DNA of 64,000 bases. Origin: Sphingomonas sp. UNC305MFCol5.2. GTDB taxonomy: Bacteria > Pseudomonadota > Alphaproteobacteria > Sphingomonadales > Sphingomonadaceae. Shown here one piece after another: positions 17,029 through 25,605 of the stretch. The translations under genes were made by a program, and so were the position numbers. The first letter of the stretch is position 1. Each line of letters starts with the position of its first letter. Where the stretch lies: assembly GCF_000712135.1 (NCBI RefSeq), contig NZ_JOOE01000001.1, positions 186,001-250,000 on the forward strand. Reading direction: 5' to 3'. The notes beneath the pieces were generated by a model. The model had not been told where the DNA came from and ran no database searches. It saw nothing but the letters and a program-made list of their open reading frames with translations.

Positions 17029-19313
17029 GCGAGACCCGCGACAAGGAATTGCGGCTGGCGCTGGTCTGCTATGGCGGGATCAGCCTCGCCGTCTACATGC
17101 ACGGCATCACAAAGGAGATCTGGCGGCTCGCTCGTGCCAGCTGCGCCGCGCGCGAAGGCGAGGAAGGCAATGGCGTCTATCGCCAGCTGCTCGACGAGAT
17201 CCGCGCCGCCTCCGGCATCAATCTCCGCGTGCTGGTCGATATCCTTTCGGGCGCCAGCGCCGGCGGAATCAACGCGATTTTCCTCGCTCAGGCGATCTCG
17301 ACCGGCGAATCGCTCGATCCGCTCACCGACATGTGGATCGGGCAGGCCGATGTCGAAGCGCTGCTCGAGCCGCGCCACGCGCCCTCGCATCGCTTCGCCA
17401 AGATCTGGGCGACCCCGATCGCGTGGATCGTCGCCAATCGCAGCAAGACGATCGACGAGACCGTCGACCCCGTCGCGCGCGAGGAAGTGCGGCTCAAGCT
17501 CGAGCGTTTCGTCCGCTCGCGCTGGTTCGAGCCTCCGTTCGGCGGCAAGCGCCTGCTCGGCATGCTGCTCGACGCCTTCGATGCGATGGCGAAGGGCCCG
17601 CGCTACAAGCGTCTGCTGCCCGCGGGCCAGCCGCTCGACCTGTTCGTCACCGTCACGGATTTCCGCGGTCATGCCGAAGAGCTCCGCCTCAATTCGCCGC
17701 CGCACGTGATCGAGACCGAGCATCGGCTCGTCTTTCGTTTCTCGGATCATGGCGATGAAGGAGCGTCGTTCGCCGAACCTCCCGGTCTTGCCTTCGCCGC
17801 GCGCGCGACGTCGAGTTTCCCCGGCGCCTTCCCGCCCGCCACGGTCGAGGAGATGGACAGCTTCCTCGCCGAGCGCGGCACCGCCTGGCCCGATCGCGAC
17901 GCGTTCCTCGAATGCATGCTGCCCCAGCAATGGTCCGACAACCGCGCCGAAAAGGCGATCCTGATCGACGGCTCGGTGCTCGCCAACGCCCCCTTTCGCC
18001 CCGCCATCGACGCATTGCGCGAACGCCCCGCCCGTCGGCAGATCGATCGCCGTTTCGTCTTCATCGATCCCGCGCCGGGCATGCGCTTCGATTTCTATGG
18101 CACGCCGCAGGAAAAGCCCGGCTTCTTCCAGACGATCATCGGGGCGTTGTCCGAATTGCCACGCGAGCAGCCGATCCGCGACAATCTGGAGGCGATCTCG
18201 GGCCGGTCGGACCGAATCGAGCGCATGCTCGCGATCGTCGCCGAGATCCGCGCGGAAGTGGAGACGCAGGTCGAAGCGCTGTTCGGTTACACCTTGTGGC
18301 TCGATTATCCGACCCCCAAGCGGTTGGCGGGCTGGCGCCGCCGCGCGCAGGTCGCTGCGGCGGCCAAGGCGGGCTATGGCCACACCGCTTACGGGCTGCT
18401 CAAGGTCGACGGCGCGATCGATCGCATCTCGCGCTTGCTCTACACGATCGGCGATCGCCATGGCCCGGAACGGCTGCGCGAAATCCGCGAGGCAGTCGCG
18501 CATGCAGTGCAGTCCCGCGGTGCCGATCGCTTCGGTGCCACGCAGTCGAACGGAGCGAGCCCGCAAACCCTGGAATTCCTCCGCGCCCACGATCTCGGCT
18601 TCCGCATCCGCCGCCTCCGGCTGCTCGCACGGCGGCTGACCGAGATCGATTTGCCCAGCTCGCATGTCGAATTGCTGCCGATGCGCGAGGCGATCTACGA
18701 ATCGCTCGCCGCCTATCTCGAGCTCAAGCGCTCCGACACTTTCGCCGATCTGCGCGGCGCGGTGCGCGATATGACTGACGACGCCGGTCCGATCCTCGAT
18801 CTGCTCGCCGAGCGGATGCAATTGAAGGCGCTCGATCAGGCCACCGACGCGCGGCTGTCCGAAGGGTTCAGTGCGCTTTCGAAGGACCTGCGCCGGCCGA
18901 TGCTGCTCGCGCATCTCGGCTTTCCCTTTTTCGACATCGCCACTTTGCCCCTGCTCCAGGGCGAGGGCATGGACGAGTTCGATCCGATCCGCGTCGACCG
19001 CATCTCGCCCGAGGACGCCTGCGCGATCCGCTCGGGCGGTGCCGCAGCGAGCTTGAAGGGAATCCAATTCAACAATTTCGGGGCGTTCTTCAGCCGTGCC
19101 TATCGCGAGAACGACTATCTCTGGGGCCGTCTTCACGGCGTCGACCGGCTGATCGACATCGTCCTCTCGGCACTGCCCTTCGAGGACCGCCTGACCGAGG
19201 ATCGCATCGCGACGATCAAGCGTGGCGCCTTTCACGCGATCCTAGACGAGGAGGAGGCGCGGCTGACCGCGATCCCCGGCCTGTTCGCCGAGTTGCGCGA
19301 AGAGATCGGCTAA
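17025..19313 (+). CDS. Large patatin-like phospholipase-related protein
   Basis: The 762-residue protein begins with a patatin domain: LRLALVCYGGISLAVYMHG (oxyanion glycine region), the nucleophile serine in LSGASAGGINA (GxSxG), and the catalytic aspartate in LIDGSVLANAPF (DGS instead of the common DGG). The remaining 400 residues are helical and characteristic of the long patatin-related family. Such proteins are lipid acyl hydrolases. No signal peptide or clear membrane helix is seen. It is coupled by an ATGA overlap to the EEP-fold gene upstream. Confidence 0.88.
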   Translation: MSETRDKELRLALVCYGGISLAVYMHGITKEIWRLARASCAAREGEEGNGVYRQLLDEIRAASGINLRVLVDILSGASAGGINAIFLAQAISTGESLDPLTDMWIGQADVEALLEPRHAPSHRFAKIWATPIAWIVANRSKTIDETVDPVAREEVRLKLERFVRSRWFEPPFGGKRLLGMLLDAFDAMAKGPRYKRLLPAGQPLDLFVTVTDFRGHAEELRLNSPPHVIETEHRLVFRFSDHGDEGASFAEPPGLAFAARATSSFPGAFPPATVEEMDSFLAERGTAWPDRDAFLECMLPQQWSDNRAEKAILIDGSVLANAPFRPAIDALRERPARRQIDRRFVFIDPAPGMRFDFYGTPQEKPGFFQTIIGALSELPREQPIRDNLEAISGRSDRIERMLAIVAEIRAEVETQVEALFGYTLWLDYPTPKRLAGWRRRAQVAAAAKAGYGHTAYGLLKVDGAIDRISRLLYTIGDRHGPERLREIREAVAHAVQSRGADRFGATQSNGASPQTLEFLRAHDLGFRIRRLRLLARRLTEIDLPSSHVELLPMREAIYESLAAYLELKRSDTFADLRGAVRDMTDDAGPILDLLAERMQLKALDQATDARLSEGFSALSKDLRRPMLLAHLGFPFFDIATLPLLQGEGMDEFDPIRVDRISPEDACAIRSGGAAASLKGIQFNNFGAFFSRAYRENDYLWGRLHGVDRLIDIVLSALPFEDRLTEDRIATIKRGAFHAILDEEEARLTAIPGLFAELREEIG

Positions 19314-19341
19314 TCCGTAGCGAGGCCTGGATGGCCATCTC

Positions 19342-19449
19342 CGTCACCCTGGCCTTGGGCGGGGTCCACCGTGCCTCACACAAAATCGCTCATTTCGCTT
19401 GTCCGTCGCCAGCCTCCCGGTGGACCCCGGCACTGCGGCCGGGGTGACG
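19342..19449. repeat. Inverted-repeat intergenic element
   Basis: The arms at 19342-19371 and 19418-19449 are imperfect inverted copies, with identical blocks GGGGTCCACCG and CGGTGGACCCC and outer CGTCACCC/GGGTGACG blocks. A loop of about 46 bases separates them. The GTCACCC...GGGGTCCAC wording is a common dispersed repeat style in sphingomonads. It lies in the 220-base gap after the patatin gene and may terminate its transcript. Nothing else was recognised in the gap. Confidence 0.6.
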
Positions 19450-19533
19450 AAGGGAAGGCAATGCGAGAGGGAGAGTTGGCAACGCGCAGGCTCCAGCCTA
19501 GAGTTGTTACGTGCTGGCAAGGAAGGGAGAGGC

Positions 19534-19857
19534 ATGCGGTTTCTGAAGGTTCTGTTCTGGCTGTTGCTGGGCGGCCTCGTCGCGGCCTTCGTGATCTACA
19601 ATGGCGGGGAGCGCGTCGAGATTCGGCTCTGGGGTGGCCTCGTCGCCGATTTCAGCCTTCCCTTGCTGCTGATCCTCGTCTTCCTTTTGGGCTTGCTGCC
19701 CTCGCTCGTTGCCTTCCAGGCGCTGCGCTGGCGCTCACGTCAGCGGCTCGCGGGGCTGGAGCGCGCGCTTGCCGATCTGCGCGCGGTCGCCCCCTCCGAG
19801 CCCGCGGTCGACGCCTCGCCTTCCGCCCTCCCGCTGATCGCCGATCCCCGATCATGA
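19534..19857 (+). CDS. lapA: LapA-domain inner-membrane protein
   Basis: This 107-residue protein has two transmembrane helices (about residues 4-22 and 42-64) joined by a short loop with NGGERVEIRLWG, followed by a charged cytoplasmic helix (WRSRQRLAGLERALADL). This is the LapA domain architecture; in E. coli LapA works in lipopolysaccharide assembly and LpxC turnover. The ATG at 19534 follows a purine-rich ribosome binding site (GGAAGGGAGAGG). The stop overlaps pyrF (ATGA). Confidence 0.82.
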   Translation: MRFLKVLFWLLLGGLVAAFVIYNGGERVEIRLWGGLVADFSLPLLLILVFLLGLLPSLVAFQALRWRSRQRLAGLERALADLRAVAPSEPAVDASPSALPLIADPRS

Positions 19858-20528
19858 GCTCGCGTATCTATGTCGCGCTCGACACGCCGGACATGGAGCG
19901 CGCCCGTGCGATCGCGCAGCGCGTCCACAACCATGTTGGCGGGATCAAGCTCGGTCTCGAATTCTTCATGGCCAATGGCCGCCAAGGGGTTCGCGAGATG
20001 GCCGAGATCGGGCTGCCGATCTTCCTCGACCTCAAGCTCCACGACATTCCCAATACCGTCGGCAAGGCGATTCAGGCCTTGCGTCCGCTCGAGCCCGCCA
20101 TCCTGACCGTCCATGCCGCGGGCGGCCGTGCAATGCTCGAGGATGCCAAGGCGGCTGCGCCCAGCGGCACCAAGGTGGTGGCGGTGACGATGCTCACCAG
20201 CCTCGACGACCGCGATCTGGTCTCGATCGGGCTCAGCCCCGATCCGCACGAGCAGGTCGTCCGCCTCGCCGAACTCGCCAAATCGGCGGGCGTCGACGGC
20301 ATCGTCTGTTCGGGCGCGGAAGTCGCCGCCGCGAAGAAGTTCTGGCACGACGGCTTCTTCGTCGTCCCCGGCGTGCGCCCGGCGAACGGCACGGTGGGCG
20401 ATCAGAAACGTGTGGTCACGCCGCGTGCCGCGCTTGATGCCGGCGCCTCGATCCTCGTGGTCGGCCGGCCGATCACGCAGGCGCAGGACCCGGACATGGC
20501 CGCGCGCGAGATAGAGGCGACCTTATAG
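19854..20528 (+). CDS. pyrF: Orotidine 5'-phosphate decarboxylase
   Basis: This 224-residue enzyme makes UMP from OMP. The catalytic tetrad is visible in FLDLKLHDIPNTVG (Lys and two Asp), with KLGLEFF (first Lys) and the phosphate-binding VPGVRP and VVGRPIT loops near the C-terminus. It belongs to the short bacterial class. The ATG at 19854 overlaps the lapA stop; lapA-pyrF coupling is usual in sphingomonads. Confidence 0.96.
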   Translation: MSSRIYVALDTPDMERARAIAQRVHNHVGGIKLGLEFFMANGRQGVREMAEIGLPIFLDLKLHDIPNTVGKAIQALRPLEPAILTVHAAGGRAMLEDAKAAAPSGTKVVAVTMLTSLDDRDLVSIGLSPDPHEQVVRLAELAKSAGVDGIVCSGAEVAAAKKFWHDGFFVVPGVRPANGTVGDQKRVVTPRAALDAGASILVVGRPITQAQDPDMAAREIEATL

Positions 20529-20551
20529 CGGACTAAATTGGGGGACCGGCA

Positions 20552-21244
20552 ATGCTGCGGACTGCGAGTTTGGGATTTTTCGCCTGTCTCTTCGCCTGGT
20601 TTGGCCTCCATGCCGCAACCCCGCTCCAGTCCGCCAGCTTCGACTGTGCCAAGGCCAGCCACCCGCTCGAAAAGACGATCTGCGCCAGCCCCAAGCTGTC
20701 GAAACTCGATGGCGAGGTCGCCGCGCTCTACAAGGCGCGGCTCGCCCAGCTTTTCGACAAGGAAAGCTTCCGTAGTCAGCAGCGTGACTGGCAGCAGGTC
20801 CTGCGCACCCGCTGCGCGAAGCGCTGCGACCCGGCCGCCGTCGAAACCGACTACACACACCAACGCGACTCGCTCAAAAACTTCGACGAAGAGACCTGGG
20901 AGGCGAGCTACAAGACCGCCGATGTCGCGACGCTGACGATCACCCATATCGACGGCAACGCATTCGACTTCGCGCTGATCCGGGATCGCGAGGGCGAGGA
21001 GCTGTGCAAATTGCCGGCCAACGACAGCGAAGCCGGCGCCGTTGCCACGCGCATCTCGCCCGTCAAATCGAGCTGGAGCGCGGGGGCGTGCCGGATCGAC
21101 TTCAATTTCACGCGCGACAAGACCGGCCACGTCACTCGGATCGACGCCATCGCCTCGGCCGGGTGCAAGCGCTACTGCAAGGGCAATTACGGCCTGAGCG
21201 ACAATTTCCTGCCCGCCAACAATTGGGTCGCCGGCAACCAATAG
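20552..21244 (+). CDS. Exported protein with LprI-like N-terminal domain
   Basis: The 230-residue protein has a signal peptide (MLRTASLGFFACLFAWFGLH, cleavage near HAATP). The mature N-terminus shows the LprI pattern FDCAKASHPLEKTICASPKL, LDGEVAALY, then RDWQQVLRTRC, with paired cysteines; M. tuberculosis LprI inhibits lysozyme. Residues 120-230 form a second, uncharacterised region with three further cysteines (C..KRYC). Role in inhibiting host or environmental lysozyme is inferred from family only. A GGGGACC ribosome site precedes the ATG. Confidence 0.7.
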   Translation: MLRTASLGFFACLFAWFGLHAATPLQSASFDCAKASHPLEKTICASPKLSKLDGEVAALYKARLAQLFDKESFRSQQRDWQQVLRTRCAKRCDPAAVETDYTHQRDSLKNFDEETWEASYKTADVATLTITHIDGNAFDFALIRDREGEELCKLPANDSEAGAVATRISPVKSSWSAGACRIDFNFTRDKTGHVTRIDAIASAGCKRYCKGNYGLSDNFLPANNWVAGNQ

Positions 21245-21289
21245 CCTGCCCCTTGCCAAAGCCGCGCGCGCGTCCGACAGAGCGCGGCC

Positions 21290-21799
21290 ATGCTAGACAG
21301 CGTCACGATCCGCGTCGCCATGCGCGACGATCTGCCTGCGCTCCACCCGGTGATCGAGCGCGCTTATCGCGGTGAGACTGCGCGCGGCGGCTGGACGCAC
21401 GAAGCCGACCTGATCGAGGGCGCGCGCACCGATATTCCCACCCTCGCTGCTATCGTCGACGATCCCGCCCAGCGCCTGCTGGTCGCGCAGCAGAACGGCG
21501 CCACCATCGGCTGCGTGCAGGTGAGCAATCGCGGCGACGGGCTCGCGTATTTGGGCTTGCTGTGCATCGATCCCACGCTGCAGACGGGTGGCTATGGCAA
21601 GCAACTCGTCGCCGCGGCCGAGGACACGGCGCGCAAAGCCTTCCACGCGCGCCGCATGGAGATGACCGTGATCGACGTGCGCCGGAAGCTGATCGAATTT
21701 TACGAACGGCGTGGCTATCGCGTCTCCGGCGAGAAGCGCGACTTCCCGATCCCGCTCGATCCGCCTTTGTTCATGGACGTGCTGGTCAAGGATCTCTGA
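21290..21799 (+). CDS. GNAT-family N-acetyltransferase
   Basis: A 169-residue GNAT-fold protein. Acetyl-CoA binding is suggested by LAYLGLLCIDPTLQTGGYG followed by KQLVAAAE, the motif A region, and by LIEFYERRGYRVSGEKRDF, the typical motif B end. Substrate unknown. The stop overlaps the trpF start by one base (TGATG), so trpF expression is likely coupled to this gene. Confidence 0.85.
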   Translation: MLDSVTIRVAMRDDLPALHPVIERAYRGETARGGWTHEADLIEGARTDIPTLAAIVDDPAQRLLVAQQNGATIGCVQVSNRGDGLAYLGLLCIDPTLQTGGYGKQLVAAAEDTARKAFHARRMEMTVIDVRRKLIEFYERRGYRVSGEKRDFPIPLDPPLFMDVLVKDL

Positions 21800-22440
21800 T
21801 GCCCGTCGCTGCCAAGATCTGCGGTCTTTCGACGCCCGAAACGCTCGACGCGGCGATCGCCGGCGGGGCGACCCATGTCGGTTTCGTCTTCTTCCCGCCG
21901 AGCCCGCGCAATATCACGCTCGATCAGGCAATGGCGCTTTCCAAGCGAGTTCCATCGCACGTGAAGATCGTTGGCGTATTCGTCGATCCCGACAATGCAC
22001 TGATCGACAACGCCGTCACCTCGGCGGAACTCGACGCTATCCAGCTGCACAAAGTGACGCCGGAGCGCGCCGCATCCTTGAAACGCTTCGCATCGACGGT
22101 CGAGACGTGGGCCGCGGTGGCGGTCAAGACCAGCACCGATATCGGTCAGGCCGCCGCGTATCGCGGTGCCGCCGATCGCATACTCTACGACGCGAAGACT
22201 CCGGACACGGCGACCCTTCCCGGCGGCATGGGCCTGCGTTTCGACTGGAAGCTGCTCGAGAACATCCCCCAGCCCCTGCCCTGGGCGTTGTCGGGCGGGC
22301 TCGATGCCGGCAACGTCCGTGAGGCGGTGAACGTTACTGGCGCGCGGCTGGTCGACGTCTCCTCGGGCGTCGAGCGCGCGCCGGGCGTCAAGGATGTTGC
22401 CAAGATCGCGGCATTCCTCCAAGCGGTGGCGCAATGTTGA
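21799..22440 (+). CDS. trpF: Phosphoribosylanthranilate isomerase
   Basis: This 213-residue (beta-alpha)8 enzyme catalyses the third step of tryptophan synthesis. The catalytic cysteine is in AKICGLSTPE, the general-acid aspartate in VGVFVDPDN, then AIQLHK and LSGGLDAGNV (phosphate site), with VDVSSGVE near the end. It begins on the TGATG overlap with the acetyltransferase gene and precedes trpB by 87 bases. Confidence 0.96.
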   Translation: MPVAAKICGLSTPETLDAAIAGGATHVGFVFFPPSPRNITLDQAMALSKRVPSHVKIVGVFVDPDNALIDNAVTSAELDAIQLHKVTPERAASLKRFASTVETWAAVAVKTSTDIGQAAAYRGAADRILYDAKTPDTATLPGGMGLRFDWKLLENIPQPLPWALSGGLDAGNVREAVNVTGARLVDVSSGVERAPGVKDVAKIAAFLQAVAQC

Positions 22441-22527
22441 GGCCCTCCGCCTTTGTCTGCGTCGGATTCCGATGGCGTTGATCGCTTGCCCGAAGCCAGC
22501 GAACGCACTCGATCCCGTGAGACCCGT

Positions 22528-23772
22528 ATGACCGACACTGTTACCCTGCCCAATTCCTTGCGCAATCTGCCCGACGAGCGCGGGCATTTCGGCCAGTTCG
22601 GCGGCCGCTTCGTCGCCGAGACGCTGATGCCGCTGATCCTCGATCTCGAGCGCGAATATCGCGCGGCCAAGGCCGATCCCGCCTTCCGGGCCCAGTTCGA
22701 CGACTTGCTCGAACATTATGTCGGCCGCCCCAGCCCGCTTTACTATGCCGAGCGCCTGACCGAGGCCTTGCGCGAGAGCGCGCCCGCGGGACACGGCGCC
22801 AAGGTCTATTTCAAGCGCGAGGAACTCAACCACACCGGCGCGCACAAGATCAACAATTGCATCGGCCAGATCCTGCTCGCGATCCGCATGGGCAAGACCA
22901 GGATCATCGCCGAGACAGGCGCGGGCCAGCACGGCGTCGCCACCGCCACGGTCGCGGCGCGCTTCGGCCTGCCCTGCACGATCTTCATGGGCGCCAAGGA
23001 TATCGAGCGGCAGAAGCCCAACGTCTTCCGCATGCGGCTGCTCGGCGCCGAGGTCCAGCCGGTGACCAGCGGCTCGCAGTCGCTCAAGGACGCGATGAAC
23101 GAGGCACTGCGCGACTGGGTCGCGAACGTCCACGACACGTTCTACATCATCGGCACCGCCGCGGGCCCGCATCCCTATCCCGAACTCGTCCGCGACTTCC
23201 AGAGCGTGATCGGCACCGAGACCAGGGCGCAGATCCTCAAGGCGGAGGGCCGCCTCCCCGACTTGCTGATCGCCGCAGTGGGCGGCGGATCGAACGCGAT
23301 CGGCCTGTTCCACCCCTTCCTCGACGATCCGGATGTCGCGATGCTAGGTATCGAGGCAGCGGGCAAGGGGATCGAGACCGGCGAGCACGCCGCCAGCCTT
23401 ACCGGCGGCACCCCCGGCATCCTCCATGGCAATCGCACCTACCTGCTCCAGGACGAAGACGGCCAGATCACCGAGGCGCATTCGATCTCGGCGGGACTCG
23501 ATTATCCGGGCATCGGCCCCGAGCATAGCTGGCTCCACGAGAGCGGGCGTGTCGACTACCTCCCGATCACCGACACGCAAGCGCTCGAAGCGTTCCAGCT
23601 CTGCTGCCGCCTCGAAGGCATCATCCCCGCGCTCGAAAGCTCGCATGCACTGGCAGCAGTGCCTGCCAAGGCACGCGAAATGCGGAAGGATCAGATCATC
23701 GTCGTCAATGTCTCAGGCCGCGGCGACAAGGACATCTTCACCGTCGCCGACGCATTGGGGTTCGAGCTGTGA
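22528..23772 (+). CDS. trpB: Tryptophan synthase beta subunit
   Basis: This 414-residue PLP enzyme condenses indole and serine. The PLP lysine is in [10 protein letters not shown], with ETGAGQHG and the phosphate loop [23 protein letters not shown] at the N-terminus is diagnostic of TrpB1. The ATG at 22528 ([11 protein letters not shown]) was chosen over the further-upstream start because the extension is not family-like. The final codon overlaps the trpA GTG start. Confidence 0.97.
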   Translation: MTDTVTLPNSLRNLPDERGHFGQFGGRFVAETLMPLILDLEREYRAAKADPAFRAQFDDLLEHYVGRPSPLYYAERLTEALRESAPAGHGAKVYFKREELNHTGAHKINNCIGQILLAIRMGKTRIIAETGAGQHGVATATVAARFGLPCTIFMGAKDIERQKPNVFRMRLLGAEVQPVTSGSQSLKDAMNEALRDWVANVHDTFYIIGTAAGPHPYPELVRDFQSVIGTETRAQILKAEGRLPDLLIAAVGGGSNAIGLFHPFLDDPDVAMLGIEAAGKGIETGEHAASLTGGTPGILHGNRTYLLQDEDGQITEAHSISAGLDYPGIGPEHSWLHESGRVDYLPITDTQALEAFQLCCRLEGIIPALESSHALAAVPAKAREMRKDQIIVVNVSGRGDKDIFTVADALGFEL

Positions 23773-24575
23773 GCGCGCGTAATCGTCTCTCCAACGCCTT
23801 CGCCGCGGCACGCGAGCAGGGCCGCGCAGCGCTCGTCACTTTCGTCACAGCAGGCGACGGGCCGACCGCCGATATCCTCGACGCGCTCGTCGAGGGCGGT
23901 GCCGACGTGATCGAGCTCGGCATGCCGTTCACCGATCCGATGGCCGACGGCCCGGCGATCCAGGCCGCGAACCTGCGCAGCCTCGGCGCCGGCACGCGCA
24001 CTGCCGACGTGCTCGCGATCGCCCGCGCCTTCCGCGATCGCCACTCGCAGGTTCCGCTGGTGCTGATGGGCTATGCCAACACGATGACGCGGCCCGACCC
24101 AGCCGCCTTCGCGGCGACAGCGGTCGATGCCGGCGTCGACGGGATCATCTGCGTCGATATCCCGCCCGAGGAGGCCGACACGCTTGCCCCCTGCGGTGAA
24201 GTCGGCCTCGACGTCATCCGCCTGGCCACCCCGACCACCGACGAAGCGCGCCTCCCCGCCGTGCTGGGCGGCGCCTCGGGCTTCGTCTATTACGTCTCGG
24301 TCGCGGGGATCACCGGGCTCCAGCAGGCTGCACAGGCGTCGATCGAGACCGCCGTCGCGCAGCTCAAGGCGGCCACCGACCTGCCGATCGCAGTCGGCTT
24401 CGGCGTCCGCACCCCTGAACAGGCGGCACAAATCGGCCGTGTCGCCGATGGCGTCGTCGTCGGCTCGGCGATCGTCGAGCTGGTTGGCAAGCACGGACCC
24501 GATGCGCCGGGCCATGTCCGCGCCTATATCCAATCCCTCTCCGCGGCGCTCGCCGCACCCAAGGAAGTCGCATGA
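23769..24575 (+). CDS. trpA: Tryptophan synthase alpha subunit
   Basis: This 268-residue subunit cleaves indole-3-glycerol phosphate. Catalytic residues are in [16 protein letters not shown] (Glu and Asp), and the phosphate loop is [10 protein letters not shown] with [13 protein letters not shown] start overlaps the trpB stop (GTGA), which fixes the start and matches the need for equal amounts of the two subunits. The trpA stop overlaps accD (ATGA). Confidence 0.97.
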   Translation: MSARNRLSNAFAAAREQGRAALVTFVTAGDGPTADILDALVEGGADVIELGMPFTDPMADGPAIQAANLRSLGAGTRTADVLAIARAFRDRHSQVPLVLMGYANTMTRPDPAAFAATAVDAGVDGIICVDIPPEEADTLAPCGEVGLDVIRLATPTTDEARLPAVLGGASGFVYYVSVAGITGLQQAAQASIETAVAQLKAATDLPIAVGFGVRTPEQAAQIGRVADGVVVGSAIVELVGKHGPDAPGHVRAYIQSLSAALAAPKEVA

Positions 24576-25432
24576 GCTGGATCAGCCGCGTCCGCAACGC
24601 CCTCGCCTATGTCACCACCAAGACGAGCGAGACTCCCGACAATCTCTGGCACAAGTGCAAGGGGTGCGGGACGATGGTCTTCTCCAAGGAACTGGAGGAG
24701 AATCTCTACGTCTGCCCGCATTGCGACCATCACGAGCGCATCGGCCCGGCACGGCGCTTCGAATATCTGTTCGACCAGGGCAGCTACACGGTGCTGGCCA
24801 GCCCCCGAGTCGTCGACGACCCGCTCAAATTCCGCGACCAGAAGCCTTATCCGGCGCGATTGAAGGCGGCGCGCGCATCGACCGGCGAGCCCGACGCGTT
24901 CCTCAACGCCAGCGGCACGATTCTCGGCCAGAAGGCAGTGATCGGCGTGCAGGACTTCGCCTTCATGGGCGGATCGATGGGCCAGGCGGTGGGCGAGGCG
25001 TTCATCGCCGGCGTCGAGGCCGCGATCGCCGCGAAGGCGCCGTACATCGTGTTCACTGCCTCGGGCGGCGCGCGCATGCAGGAGGGCATCCTCAGCCTGA
25101 TGCAAATGCCGCGCACCACCGTGGCGATCGAGATGCTACACGACGCCGGTCTGCCCTATATCGTCGTGCTCACCGACCCCACTTCGGGCGGCGTGATGGC
25201 TGCTTATGCGATGCTCGGCGATGTCCAGATCGCCGAGCCGCGCGCCACGCTCGCCTTCACCGGCCGCCGCGTGATCGAGAACACGATCCGCGAGAAACTG
25301 CCCGACGATTTCCAGACCAGCGAATATTATCGCGATCACGGCCTGGTCGACATGGTCGAGCACCGCAAAGACCTGCGCGACGTGCTCGGCCGCCTGATCG
25401 GCTTGCTCATCGACGCGAAAGAGGCGGCGTGA
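24572..25432 (+). CDS. accD: Acetyl-CoA carboxylase carboxyltransferase beta subunit
   Basis: This 286-residue subunit transfers the carboxyl group from biotin to acetyl-CoA in fatty acid synthesis. The N-terminal zinc ribbon has CKGCG and CPHCDHH. The crotonase-like core includes FMGGSMGQAVGE, TASGGARMQEGILSLMQM and LTDPTSGGVMAAYAMLGD. It is coupled to trpA by ATGA. The trpFBA-accD-folC order is frequent in alphaproteobacteria. Confidence 0.97.
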   Translation: MSWISRVRNALAYVTTKTSETPDNLWHKCKGCGTMVFSKELEENLYVCPHCDHHERIGPARRFEYLFDQGSYTVLASPRVVDDPLKFRDQKPYPARLKAARASTGEPDAFLNASGTILGQKAVIGVQDFAFMGGSMGQAVGEAFIAGVEAAIAAKAPYIVFTASGGARMQEGILSLMQMPRTTVAIEMLHDAGLPYIVVLTDPTSGGVMAAYAMLGDVQIAEPRATLAFTGRRVIENTIREKLPDDFQTSEYYRDHGLVDMVEHRKDLRDVLGRLIGLLIDAKEAA

Positions 25433-25438
25433 CAAAAG

Positions 25439-25602
25439 CTCCCTCTCCCCTTCAGGGGAGTTCGGGGTCGGTTGTGCCGCCGGCACAACCTCAACATCGC
25501 GGGGCGATGTTGACCACGAACTGGTTGGGGAGAGGGGCAGTGCGGCCAACTCTCGTCCATGCCCCTCTCCCCGGCCCTCTCCCCGCAAGCGGAGAGAGGG
25601 AG
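25439..25602. repeat. Mosaic palindromic element between accD and folC
   Basis: The 173-base gap is almost wholly palindromic. The outer arms CTCCCTCTCCCC (25439-25450) and GGAGAGAGGGAG (25591-25602) are inverted copies with one mismatch. Inside are GGTTGTGCCG and CGGCACAACC around one base (25470-25490), and CAACATCGC and GCGATGTTG around three bases (25492-25512). Further CCCTCTCCCC-type blocks fill the rest. The element lies between two co-directional genes, so in the mRNA it would form a series of strong stems. Confidence 0.7.
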
Positions 25603-25605
25603 TAG

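Noticed and set aside
16731..19235. An 834-codon open frame on the minus strand
   Set aside because: It is antisense to the patatin-like gene, which has a complete GxSxG nucleophile and oxyanion motif; no motif is visible in the antisense frame.
21715..23313. A 532-codon minus-strand open frame
   Set aside because: It is antisense to trpF and trpB; no family signature is seen.
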